Assembly (NCBI GenBank): GCA_027924585.1
Contig: BSBM01000320.1
Location: 682,001 to 746,000, forward strand
Direction of reading: 5' to 3'
Origin: Larix kaempferi
Taxonomy: Eukaryota; Streptophyta; Pinopsida; Pinales; Pinaceae
DNA length: 64,000 nt
In this document: positions 54,093 through 64,000 of the stretch, piece by piece
Layout of the letters: each line of letters begins with the position of its first letter
How positions within the stretch are numbered: the first letter of the stretch is position 1
Made by a program: the position numbers and the translations under genes
Notes under the pieces: model-generated
Databases searched by the model: none
Told to the model about the DNA's origin: nothing
What the model saw: only the letters and a program-made list of their open reading frames with translations

Positions 54093-54450
54093 GACTTGAT
54101 ATTGGGCTTGAATACATTGTCTATTTTGATTTTCTACTTAGGTTTTGAATTATGTAGTTGAACTTGGTACTATTTGTGAATTTGTTCAAGGAATCGTCTT
54201 TCGGTTCACTATTTTCAATATAAATATGGAGTGTCAAATGTTGTATTATCATTTTTTATGAGATGATACAATGAATAACTGCATAGAATGTGGTTTTATA
54301 ACTTATATGGATTAGAAATGTCATTAGCATATTATTTTGTGCACAATTTACTATATTTTGAGTTTTTTTTTCTATTTGTCAAGTCTTATCTGAGTAGTCG
54401 AGTCGGCCGAGTCCGGGTCTTTGCCGAGTCCGAGTCTAACAACATTAATT
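54093..54450 (+). mobile_element. 3' region and probable end of the hAT element
   Basis: An AT-rich 3' UTR-like stretch ends in a GC-rich cluster of GAGTC and CCGAGTC repeats (54388-54438: GAGTCGGCCGAGTCCGGG). This is likely subterminal sequence of this or a neighbouring DNA transposon. Confidence 0.4.
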
Positions 54451-54549
54451 AGGACTAGAGGAATACTTATGCAGAATAGGGCAATGTCGAAGACAATGAC
54501 AATAGGTCTTACAAACCTCGCAATATTCTCCAAGTTGAGAATTCTACAT

Positions 54550-56063
54550 ATTTGGGAAAGCATGGTACGATACTATACTAGTCCATGGAAAGGGGTAGAA
54601 GCACCTACTTGCGCGACTCCTATTGCGGATCTTCCTAGGCCTAGTTCTGGTGGGGAAATGAGAGCAGGTCCCCCTCTTCGCCTTGGACATTCAAAAGCAC
54701 GAAATCCTTCTACCACACAACCAGTGCACAATACCTATTCATGGCCTACCTTAGGAAGGGTCAATTCATGGATCTTCTCAATTAATGCAGTAATCTAATT
54801 GTAGACTTGCAATAAGACAAGTCCTATCATAGATACTAAAGCTCTATTACTCCTTGAATATCTATAGTCGTAGCCTCGATCTTCATAGCCTGATCTAATG
54901 CACTTCTCAGAGTATCAATGGTTTGCTGAGATAGGGTAATTCCAGTTAGCCAAAGCCACCCTTGAATAAACCATTATTTGTGATGTGTATAATGAATAGG
55001 AAAGGATAGCTTACTCATCACATCCCTAAATCTATGCACATATTCCCAAGTCGACTCCCTCATATTGTCAAATTTCCTTCAGCTTCGTTATTCCTTATTG
55101 TTCTCATTTTGTAACTACGATTCCGCAATAAACAATTTCTTAACCTCTGGCAAGGGTAGAGGTCGAACGTAGGAAGCATGTTCCACAAATTTCATATACC
55201 ATTGTAGAGCTCATTCTCTCAATGTTGTTTGGAACTTTAGGTATCTGGAACCCCTTTTGACCTTTGAATGGCCTCGCATAGGAACCAATGATGTTCTACA
55301 TCTTCTTTAACTCCCTTACTTGAAAATTTTGGGTAGTGTATGGAGGATCCACCATGTACCATGATGTTTTGCATCTTCTTTAGCTCCCTTACACCAAAAT
55401 TTTATGTAGTGTATGGAGGACCCACCATGTACCCCAACCATCCTAGTCACTGGAGTCCATAATAAAACAAATCCTCTAGGCCCAAGTTGCAAAATCAAAT
55501 TTGAAGCCACAATTGGAGTTGAACTACTTCTACTATTCTAACATGTCAATGTTGTACTAACACTAGAACCACTACTATTTCATCCTACTACTACAATTGG
55601 CTGACTACTACTACTAGGATTATGAACGTACCAAGGTAAAAAATATAAAGTAGAACTAGAAAAAGAGTATTGTATGATTCATAGCACATGGGGAGTGGTC
55701 AACATTGAGCGGGCTCCATGGCTTTCTAGCCTTTCTTCAACCAAGGGGAGTTACTCAACTGCCTTCATTCTCATGCAGCTCCAACGATTTGACAACCTAC
55801 ACTTGGACTAGCTCTACATCGTTGATTTGCATTACAACATCTCTTGTAATAACTTCATTGCCTCCTAATTCTATACATCCTTCTTCTCCCCAATTCCCTC
55901 TAATTGGGTTGTCGTCTACTGTTATACCTCTTTCTCTCAACCAAGAGTTGGCCATCTCTCCATGTATCTTTAGCTTACGCAACTCATTCATCGTTGCCTT
56001 GTCACTTCCTACATCAAACATATCCTTTTGCAAAAGTTCACTCTTCTTTCTTGCCATTGTCAT
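54550..56063 (-). pseudogene. Decayed Ty3-type gag, minus strand
   Basis: Order on the minus strand: a possible N-terminal frame (56063-55797, Lys/Glu-rich), then about 55235-55160 LRE, a stop, ALQWYMKFVEHA and PLPEVKKLFIAES. About 55065-55000 reads RESTWEYVHRFRDVMSKLSF. A zinc-knuckle region at about 54727-54686 reads CTGCVVEGFRAFECP, then GVAQVGASTPFH. This is the plan of a common plant Ty3 gag (WYMKF helix block, then EYxxRF, then CCHC). The knuckle His is replaced by Phe. The stop before ALQW fits CGA to TGA. No pol follows; the left part meets the hAT end near 54450. Confidence 0.65.
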
Positions 56064-58600
56064 ATATTTCTTCCACCATTACTCTCTAATAGTTGACCTT
56101 TTGTAGCTTGCTCAGCCCTAGCATGATCTTCAAAATCACCCCCCCTCATTGCATCTCTTCACCTTCGGCAACTTGCCAACATCACTCCCGACCACTCCTT
56201 GTGGCATAGGTGTTTATTCCGCCATCGAGCTCTGATTAATGGCAAAAATCCTCCTTCCACTAACCAAAACTTCATCATCCACAATCAAATTTCCCAGAAT
56301 ATCCTTCCTCGAGAGTTTCGCTTGAAATTTACTTCTACTTTAAAAAACGATTGATGATTTTCTACTACAAACTCTACTATGTATCCATTGATGGTGTTTT
56401 CCACCCAAAATTCTACAACTTGCACAAGCTAGTGATCCAACCTATGTAATGTAGCCAGGTTTTGATAAGTCCACTAGATAGTTTTCTTGTACTTATCCTC
56501 GAATTTTGGGGCTTCCGCAATTCTTTTTATCCACTCACTTATATAGGCTTACGAGAAATTTGCCCCAATAAACCTCATATTGATCCAATAAGGGTCCATC
56601 ATATAGCAGAAGCTCCCTACACATTGTTGGATTCCGTTTTTGCAGTTGGGCCTCTTGCGACACGATCATCAAGCCGCTTTTCCCACGAATCTTGGATCTA
56701 ATGCTTATAAATCCCCTTGTCCATTCAGCTAGCACTTCCCTGTGTGGAAATTGATTGTGACAACAAAACCATTTTTTGGCACAAAGTTAGAGAGCAAGGT
56801 CCTTACACGAGAGCCAACAAAGGCCCATTGTAGTCTAGATGCACTACCATTTTCAATCTTCCCAAAAGAGAAGAAAGCCTCACCCAAAGTGCAACCAAGA
56901 ACAGTGTTAGGTGAGGGAAATGCTATTGAACAAACAAAAGTACAACCGTAGAGTTCATTTTAGCCTTGAATTGAGTTGCATGAGAATGAAGAAGCACTAT
57001 GTAAAACTACATAGTGTGCATGCATAAACAAACCATCTTATGGCATTCTATTTTATGAATACATTTCCAGTATAACCTTATCTTTATTTCAAGATGTGAA
57101 GCATAAGTACAAATCAACTATATGATTGCACATTTACTCAATATTTTCCATGTATTGAGTTCAAAATATTATAATTTCAAATTATGACATCTATTCATAA
57201 TATGAGTGGCAAACTCATTTCCTTAGGTTATTCTCCCTTACCATGACATACCCTTTTTTGTTCTATTTTGAATGCCTCCCAATTCTTTATAATCCCCTAG
57301 GGCGTTCTGCTTTTAATACATCATTATCTAGGTGTCAAGCTCATAATGCATTCCAATATTATCATAATATATCAATTAAAGTATTTAAAACAAGGCTAAA
57401 GGAATTTCTTACCCAATTCCATTCAAATCATGACACTTTGAAGACGACTGGACATAAATCATGACACAATTGTATCCATTAAACATACATTAGACATCCA
57501 TCACATATCAAAATTTTAAGTGGCACCAAAGCCTTCATCCTTTATTACTTATTCCACAACAAGAATGGAGCAGTACATTGCCTCTCCAATATTTGGGGAT
57601 AGATACCCCGCAATTTAGACCTCAACTTTTCTATCCCTCCCTTTTACAAATAGTCGACAAAAATAACTCTCTAACCCCATCCCCTAGCTCTTCATGAGCT
57701 TTTATACAAATTATAATGATTAGTTCTGACTACGTCAAGATGGTTATAACCCAACTATGCAGACGCATTAATATCCTACTCATCTTATGCCACGTCCTCT
57801 TGCGCAATTCTCGTTGCATTGACTGTCCATCCATCTTCCACAACTAGGTCTTCAAAAGCGAAGGGGCCAACACCAATTATGCAAGGCCATTAGGGAGGTG
57901 GGGCCATCAATTGTTGAGCAAGTCACACATGTTTACAAAGTTGCAAGGTTGATAGTTCAAAAAGACTAGACATATCTTTTGAATGCAATGTGTTATTTAT
58001 GCATTAATTGAATAATACACTAAATAATATTTGGCAAAATCAATTGGATTTCCAAGCTAATTGAAATGGGTGGAAATTTCAAATGATACTATGTAACAAT
58101 CATATGCCATTTATCACAAATTTTCCATAATCCAGATGAACCAATTAAAACTAGATTTGGCACATAGTATATTCTTCTTCAGGAACCATGGGAGGTGATG
58201 GGGGCCTTATCTGCCACAATTGTTCATGACATTTGAGAACGTGAACCCAAATGTGATATGCTTTGTTGTGTGGGTATACATAGTGCTTTTTAGGAGAACT
58301 TTATGAAAAATAGCAACTCTATGAGAGGATTAAATACATCCCAAATAAGAGAACCCATTTATCCACAACAAGAAAAATTTATACAAGGGTGGTAGAACAA
58401 ATTGAATACACTTCTTCATATGACGTCTTATGCCCTTCAACCAAAATGGTATGATGGTGTGAAAAATAAAATAAAATAAAATAAAGAGGCCTCCTCCTCA
58501 AGATAGTGAGGTGGTGAAAGCATTCACGACTAAATTGAAGACTCTTGGTTCAACAAATTAAACAACCAATACTGTGGAAATTTTGAAAATCACTACCTGA
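56064..58600. other. Spacer, nothing firmly recognised
   Basis: The part to about 57000 may be upstream sequence of the minus-strand gag element, but I could not define an LTR. From 57000 it is AT-rich, with an (AAAAT)n-like run near 58467-58485 and short frames only. Confidence 0.4.
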
Positions 58601-59700
58601 TGCAAATTCAGAAATTTCACCTCAAAGTTTGAGGCTCCCAGATCTATTTCCTATGAACTTTCAGCCTTAGGTCTGAATCTAAAAGTATAAATTACAGCAG
58701 TATATATTTCACTTTTGTCCAACCAAATACACAAGACAGCCTATGAAAATAACACCAAAAGATTGTATTTCAAGGGAACTATGTTGCAGCCCTTGGGACA
58801 CAAATCCCAACAAATAACACATCTGAAATGACTTAATTACACCAGATTTATTACATCCATCAATCTGCCCACTTAGCTTCTATATGTTTGTCAAATCACT
58901 CAATAAACTCAGCTATTTGTTCATAATAAATATGCATACCAAACAGCCCTAGAAACTACTCATTCACCATGAGATTATAAGCTGAAAATCAGATCGACCA
59001 GTACACAGAGTTTGGACAGCAAAGTTCTCTTCATATATACATAAGAATGAAGTTACAAGTACATACAAACAGGTAATCCCAAGCAAGTACAAAATTGTCC
59101 TTCAAAGCTTATCGCAAGCTAGGACTCTCCAATGATCTCCAAACTCTGGCTAGACCATCCATCTTCAATAGCAAATCCTAGCCAACAATACAATGGCTTA
59201 GCAAGGCATCCGACCAAGCTCTCTAGCCACACTAAAGGCTCCACAACATGGTAACCAACCATTCCACCCTTGATCTTTCACCAAACTTGCCTCACACAAG
59301 ATCTCCAAGCAAGGCACTCAAAATCTCCTCTAGGAATTGCCTCTCACAAATCCTAGCACCTTGCTCCCTTGCACAAAGACAAGTTCAAGATTCAAGATAA
59401 GTTCATCTTCAAGATACAAATGACCTAATGTACTTTCACATCTCTCAAACAAAAAATGATATGAATATATAAATGCCACTAACGACTCTATCCTCCCTTT
59501 AAATAGAATAGGTGAGGGAGGCCAATAATTGTAAAGAGGGCAAAGTCAACAAAAATCTATATCAAGCAACCTAATTGATCACTACTTAAGTCCATAGTCC
59601 ATATGTGGAGCGCTCCAACTCTAAAGTGACACATGTCAAGCTCCAAGGTAAGCACGCCCATCAAGCAAGGGTCCCAAGGTGAGCACTACACATGATAAGG
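58601..59700. other. Spacer left of the copia remnant, possible LTR or internal sequence
   Basis: The composition changes to moderately GC-richer sequence with many CTCCAA or CTCTAG motifs near 59110-59350. This could be element-derived sequence downstream of the minus-strand copia protease. No pol domain or clear LTR pair is visible. Confidence 0.35.
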
Positions 59701-60778
59701 CCCAACGGTATCAATCACTGATTTTGCATATGCCTCCTCAAAACTAGAAGGCTCACCAAGCTTTCTACTACATGTACAAGCCCCATACGATTTGCAAGTA
59801 ACCTCTAAAGGGGACGATTTTACACACCTCTAGCCAAAGTGCTCAAACATGCTAGACTAAAATCCTTGATAGTGCATTGTTGTCTTTCAAATGCAACTTT
59901 ATACTAAAAATCTATCATCACTGAGAACAAACAAAACATCATTCAACTCAAGAACATCACTTGATGACATCCTGAAGGAAACCCAACTCAACACTCATTC
60001 ATCCCTCTTGCTCCTAAAGCCTATTGAATAGTTTCTTGTCACAAGTCATATGTCTCAATGCCCCACTATCCAAATACCATCAACACTTGACACAGTGTTA
60101 GAAGATAAACAAAAGACCATGGAGAAGGCACTCTCAATATAGGATGTTAACTTGTCCTCGCTTACTACAATGCTTACACTCCCTACAAACTATTTTTGTT
60201 GCTTGGCCTTCCCTTTCTTCTTCTCCAAACATTCACTAGCATAATTTCCCCTCTAGTGACACCTAAAACATTTCACATTACTCAAATCCTTCTTACCTTG
60301 GCTTGACTCTTCATTCTTACCCTTCTTGTGTCCTTTCTTATTTCCCTTCCTCATCCTCTTGATGAGGACTACATCTCTTTGTTTCGTTAAACAAGATTCT
60401 AACCTTATCTCTTCATGCACAGTGTCATCCAAAGCTTATTAGTAGGTAAATTCTCATGAGCACAAACACCTTGGACAAAAACTTTCCAAGATGAATCAAA
60501 CCAATCCAAGGCAATGGACACCAATTTCTCATCCTTCACTTTTGTCCCTACCCTATGGCAGCCAAGTGATCTTTCTACACTGTGATCCTAGCCAAGTAGT
60601 TAACCATTGTATCTATGTCACCCGTACATTGTTTCTCAAGGGCGACTTCCTAGGGACACTCACACTCTAGTATAATGCACCCAAAACATCATACATCTCC
60701 TTGCCAGTCTTCTTCTCTGCAATGTGAGTGATCAAATGATCCCTCACCTAATAAAAAATGATCCTCTTTGCATCCACC
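59700..60778 (-). pseudogene. Decayed Ty1-copia gag and protease, cut by a hAT insertion
   Basis: Read on the minus strand from 60778: DAKRIIFY, a stop, VRDHLITHIAEKKTGKEMYDVL, a typical copia gag block. Further on come a Lys-rich part (KRMRKGNKKGHKKGK) and a zinc knuckle reading CFRCH, stop, RGNYASEC near 60290-60249. Its His is changed to Asn. A protease-like WIVGH...LVTRNYSI stretch near 60060 has lost the DSGA motif, and VLELNDVLFV follows. Integrase and RT are not present. The gag N-terminus is missing because the hAT element begins at 60779, so it should resume beyond that element, outside the window. Confidence 0.65.
60771..60778. repeat. Candidate left 8-bp target duplication of the hAT element
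   Basis: CATCCACC precedes the CAGGG start. The matching right copy would lie beyond the window, so this is a prediction only. Confidence 0.35.
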
Positions 60779-61050
60779 CAGGGTTCCCGAAGCGTCCCCC
60801 CCCCCCCCAGTCCGACAAGGCAAAACGCGCTCTAGGCGAGAGCGTTGCCGAAGCGTCCAAGGGAGCTCGCTCCCAAATTTCGAAACCCGTTTCGGCATGG
60901 AAAATCGCACTCCCTGCCTCTATGCGAATTGTTTTCGCTCCCGAGCGCTTCGAACTCTCCGCTCCACGCTTCGCCATCGCTCCCCGAGCACTTCCACGCA
61001 TAGCCCGGCGCTCCCCAAAAACCGACGGATAAGTCAAGTTTTTTTATGTT
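60779..61050 (+). mobile_element. 5' terminal region of a hAT element, GC-rich with subterminal motifs
   Basis: It begins CAGGGTTCCCGAAGCG, a plausible hAT terminal repeat. It continues with a C13 run (60796-60808), repeated CGAAGCGTCC and GCTCCC motifs, and GC content far above the flanks. Overlapping open frames on both strands here reflect the GC-rich, stop-poor sequence. Confidence 0.6.
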
Positions 61051-61295
61051 TTTTTTTGTTTCTTGCTTTTTGGGTGGGGCCTAGGGCATTTTTAGGGTTA
61101 GAGAGGGGAGATAAAGCACAATCTCTCCCTCTTCTTCCTCATTGTTTCAACTTTGAGTTGGAGTGGAGAGGGAAGGAGCTCTTGGTGTTGGCTTGGTGTT
61201 GGAGCAAAGTTGGAGAGCTTGAAGAGGATTTGAGAGAGCTTGGAGGAGACAAAAAAGGGTTCCTTCTACTTGCAAATCATTGGAGATCAAAATAG

Positions 61296-61409
61296 GTATG
61301 CCCAATGTGTATTTTTGTTGAATATTGTTCACAAAATGTCTTGTTTATTATTGTATTTTTTTCTTCTCCTACATTTTCCCATTCCCTCTTCCTCCTCATT
61401 CTATTGCAG
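61296..61409 (+). other. Probable 5' UTR intron of the hAT transposase gene
   Basis: AATAG|GTATGCC at the left and TTCTATTGCAG|GTTG at the right form good splice sites around a T-rich stretch, just before the transposase reading frame. Confidence 0.45.
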
Positions 61410-61434
61410 GTTGTTCATATAAAACTTCAAGAAA

Positions 61435-63735
61435 ATGTTCTTCTTGTGGTGTTTCCTTCCATTTTTGGTTCTCATGGTGTTGATTGGGAATAGGCATGTG
61501 AATGAAGAAGATGATAGTGGTCATTCTCATAGTGACCCAATGAATGAAGGAGAGGAGGGTGGTGAAGAGGATGATAATGAAGCTGATAGTGGCAAAGCTT
61601 CATTAACCCCCTTGTGGAGGTATGTCACAAAACTTGAGGAGGGTAGAGGTGGTGGAACCCTAAGTTTTTATGCCCACATGGTTGTCGTCCAGGAAAACCT
61701 TATAGTGGTTCATACACCCGTGTGAGGAGGCATCTTTGTGGGGTATTAGACAGTGATGATAACAAAGGGTCCCTTGGTATTGCAATTTGCCCTAAGATAA
61801 CACAGCTAGAGAGAGAAAACTACATCAAGATAGAGGAAGTTGCACAAAGAATGAATGCTAAAAAACAAAGGTTCAATCTGATGCTTCTTCTAGCTTTGGG
61901 AGCCCATTTTCATCTAGAAGGTCCTCAACTGGTAGTGGAAGTTAGAGAACCATAGAAGATTTCCTTGATATTACTGGCAGAGGAGGATGTGGATGCAAAA
62001 GTGGTGAGGTTTCTTTATGCATGTGGTGTGCCATTCAATGTTCTTCGCTCCCCTTATTGGCATGCCATGGTTAAAGCCATTAACAAAGCCCCTGCTGGAT
62101 ACAAGAGCCCTGGGTATGAAAACGCTAGAACTGTGTTACTTGACAAGGAAAAAGCAAAAGTCAAAAGAGCTCTTACACGGTTTACAGATGGGTGGGCAGA
62201 TACTAGGGTATCCATTGTATCTGATGGTTGGACAAATGTTAGAAACCAACATTTGATAAATATCCTTGGTGTTTCATCTAGTGGTGCAGTGTTTCTTGGG
62301 GCACAAGACTCCTCATCACTCATGGCCTCTTCTCAGAACATAGCAGATATCTTACTGAAAATTATTGATGAGGTTGGTCCTACTAATGTGATTCAAGTAA
62401 TCATTGATCATGCAGCGAATTGTAAAGGAGCAGGAAAAATCATTGAGCGGAAATATACTTACATCTTTTGGTCTGGTTATTTGGTGCAGACATTGAACCT
62501 GTTAATGCATGATATTATCAAGCACAAAGAATGCACATGGATAAATGATTTGTACAAGCGAGGGAAGAAACTCACTAAATTTATCACCGGGCATTCAAGG
62601 GTCAATGCTTTTTATGGCACTTACTCTAAGTTGCAATTACTTAAGCTTGCAAAGACTAGATTTGGTAGCTATTTCCTCACCTTCAGGCACCTATAAAGGT
62701 TAAGACAGGCTTTGGGTGCTATGGTGATGAGTGATGAGTGGGATTACATTAGCACTGATAGAGATGGCATGGATGCAGCAAAGGACACAGGTCAAGTATG
62801 TTTTACAGTTCACCAAGCCAATTTATAACATGCTTCGGTTTGCAGATTCTGATCGACCGGTCATTGGGGAGGTGTATGAGCAAATGGACACTATGTCAGG
62901 ACAAATTAAGGACATTGTTCAGCCTAGAGATGAGATTTTGTATGATTTAATCCGTATAGAGGTGGAAAAACGGTGGGAGAAGCTGAATATTCCACTACAT
63001 GCCTTCGCATATGTTCTTACACCAAAATACTATCATATATCATGACTTTCAACCCCAGCACCAGGTGGTGAGGCAAAGAGAAAACTACACCAAGATCCAG
63101 AGGTTCAAGCTGGTTATATGCAAGCATTGGAAAAAATGTACCCAGATGTTGAGGAGTGTGATACCATTCGGCAATAGTTGAGCCAGTACATCAGTTGCAC
63201 TGGTGCCTTTGGGAGCAACCATGCAAATAGAGATCGAGGGAATTTGCCTTCTCTTCAGTGGTGGGACATGTATGGCACTAGTACACCACAGCTACAAACT
63301 ATGGCACTACGGGTGCTTTCACAGGTGGTGAACACTTCTTCAGCAGAGAGGTGTTGGAGCACATACAGTTTCATCCACAATGTCAAAAGAAACAGGTTGA
63401 ATGCACAACGAGCAGAGACATTGGTCTATGTGCATTACAACTTGCGATTGTTGTCGCATTACTGTGAGGATCCAACTATAGAAAAATCAAATAAGATGTG
63501 TGACTACAATCCAGAGGAGGACAACTTGGAGGATGGAGCATTGGTTTTGGAGGAGTTGGAGAATGCTCTTTTGGATGAGGATGAGCGTGCTGAGATGACA
63601 CCTCCATCCAGTGCGAGGTCCCATGGACGGGGCCCCTTCACTAGCACTCCAGCAATACCTCCATTAGAAGGACCTTCACAGTCACACTCAGTTACATGTG
63701 CTTCATTTTCACTACCACCACGCGTACCCTCATGA
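61435..63735 (+). pseudogene. hAT transposase, nearly full length: BED finger, DUF659 and hATC dimerisation domain
   Basis: The first phase (61435-61725) has an acidic start and TPLWRYVTKLEEGRGGGT. A frameshift near 61660 moves the BED finger to FLCPHGC, SGSYTRVRRHLCGV and on to 61955 (KITQLERENYIKIEEVAQRM). Coding then continues at 61965-62696 with FNVLRSPYWHAMVKAI and SIVSDGWTNVRNQHLINILG, a DUF659 core, and TRFGSYFLTFRHL. A further phase, 62731-63045, has YNMLRFADSDRPVIGEVYEQ. The end (63178-63735) has the dimerisation block: LQWWDMYGTSTPQLQTMALR and SSAERCWSTYSFIHNVKRNR, then an acidic tail. Only a few frameshifts and stops break a full set of domains, so this copy is younger than the one at 52632. 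The 3' terminal repeat lies beyond the window. Confidence 0.88.
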
Positions 63736-64000
63736 GGCAATCATGGTGGTGGAAAGAGGAACTAGGAGAAATAGATTGTTTTTGCATTTTACTAGATAGG
63801 ATTTAAATCATAGCTCAGTTTATTGTTTTGAACTTTTAAGACCTTTTAGTCTTCGTATTTCAGTTTAATTATCATTCTGGTACTTATAAGTTATGCTTCA
63901 TGGCACATGCAGATAGCCAATTTTTGTAAACAAAACTATTTGGTACTTAATGATGTACTTCCATATTTGGTACTTAAGGATGTACTTCCATAAGTTAATG
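63736..64000 (+). mobile_element. 3' non-coding part of the hAT element, incomplete
   Basis: AT-rich sequence follows the stop, with a duplicated TTTGGTACTTAA(G/T)GATGTACTTC at about 63939 and 63966. No terminal repeat is seen before the window ends. Confidence 0.5.

Noticed and set aside
60689-61332. Overlapping frames of 60-175 codons on both strands in the GC-rich start of the hAT element
   Set aside because: GC-rich sequence with few stops; the transposase starts downstream and these frames share no homology with hAT proteins.

Overview
This window looks like a repeat-dense stretch of a large plant nuclear genome. The evidence is plant-type Ty3 (Athila/Tat-like and a second gag type), Ty1-copia, LINE and hAT elements, AT-rich spacers, and one conserved plant gene whose introns reach 6 kb. 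A conifer or other large-genome seed plant would fit, but the sequence alone does not fix the group. I see no bacterial features, no CRISPR array and no confident tRNA or rRNA gene.

Layout. (1) 1-12436: a decayed Athila/Tat-like Ty3 retrotransposon on the + strand. The window starts inside its 5' LTR. It shows a primer site, gag, protease, RT-RNase H-integrase and an unusually long ORF after pol. Two later LTR elements inside it have shrunk to solo LTRs with perfect 5-bp target duplications (6337-7667, CAAAA; 9040-9635, TGAGG). (2) 12437-21540: a minus-strand LINE (ORF1 with DUF4283-like and zinc-knuckle parts, then endonuclease). It is split at 13245-20130 by a complete minus-strand LTR element without recognisable gag-pol (LARD-like; duplication GTTCT). 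Removing that element restores the LINE reading frame exactly. (3) 21826-26631: a plus-strand LINE ORF2 remnant followed by an LTR-like block related to the first solo LTR, with an 80-bp minisatellite. (4) 26632-32788: AT-rich spacers, a long foldback element with a second copy of one arm, and SINE-like pieces. (5) 32789-34215: an insertion with a 3' A-run and a ~16-bp target duplication, i.e. a LINE-mobilised copy of an RNA that carries an unfamiliar ORF.

(6) 34216-39097: families of tandem duplications. (7) 39098-46985, minus strand: the only host gene recognised, the C-terminal half of a plant PAP/OAS1-type nucleotidyltransferase-like protein. It has five exons with consistent splice sites and phases, a 6.1-kb intron, and an apparent one-base frameshift in the last exon. 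Its N-terminal catalytic exons were not found. (8) 46986-51711: intergenic or intronic sequence with a SINE-like piece, GGGAGC-rich blocks and three copies of a ~331-bp repeat. (9) 51840-54450: a hAT transposon that has lost its dimerisation domain. (10) 54550-56063: a decayed minus-strand Ty3 gag. (11) 59700-60778: a decayed minus-strand copia gag-protease, cut by (12) a much better preserved hAT transposon from 60779 to beyond the window end.

The parts do not form a pathway. They record successive insertions: LINE first, then Athila-like and LARD-like elements, then solo-LTR formation; and copia first, then hAT. The items most likely to be new are the retroposed transcript at 32789-34215, the LARD-like element with its Asp/Tyr-rich ORF, and the coiled-coil ORF downstream of pol.
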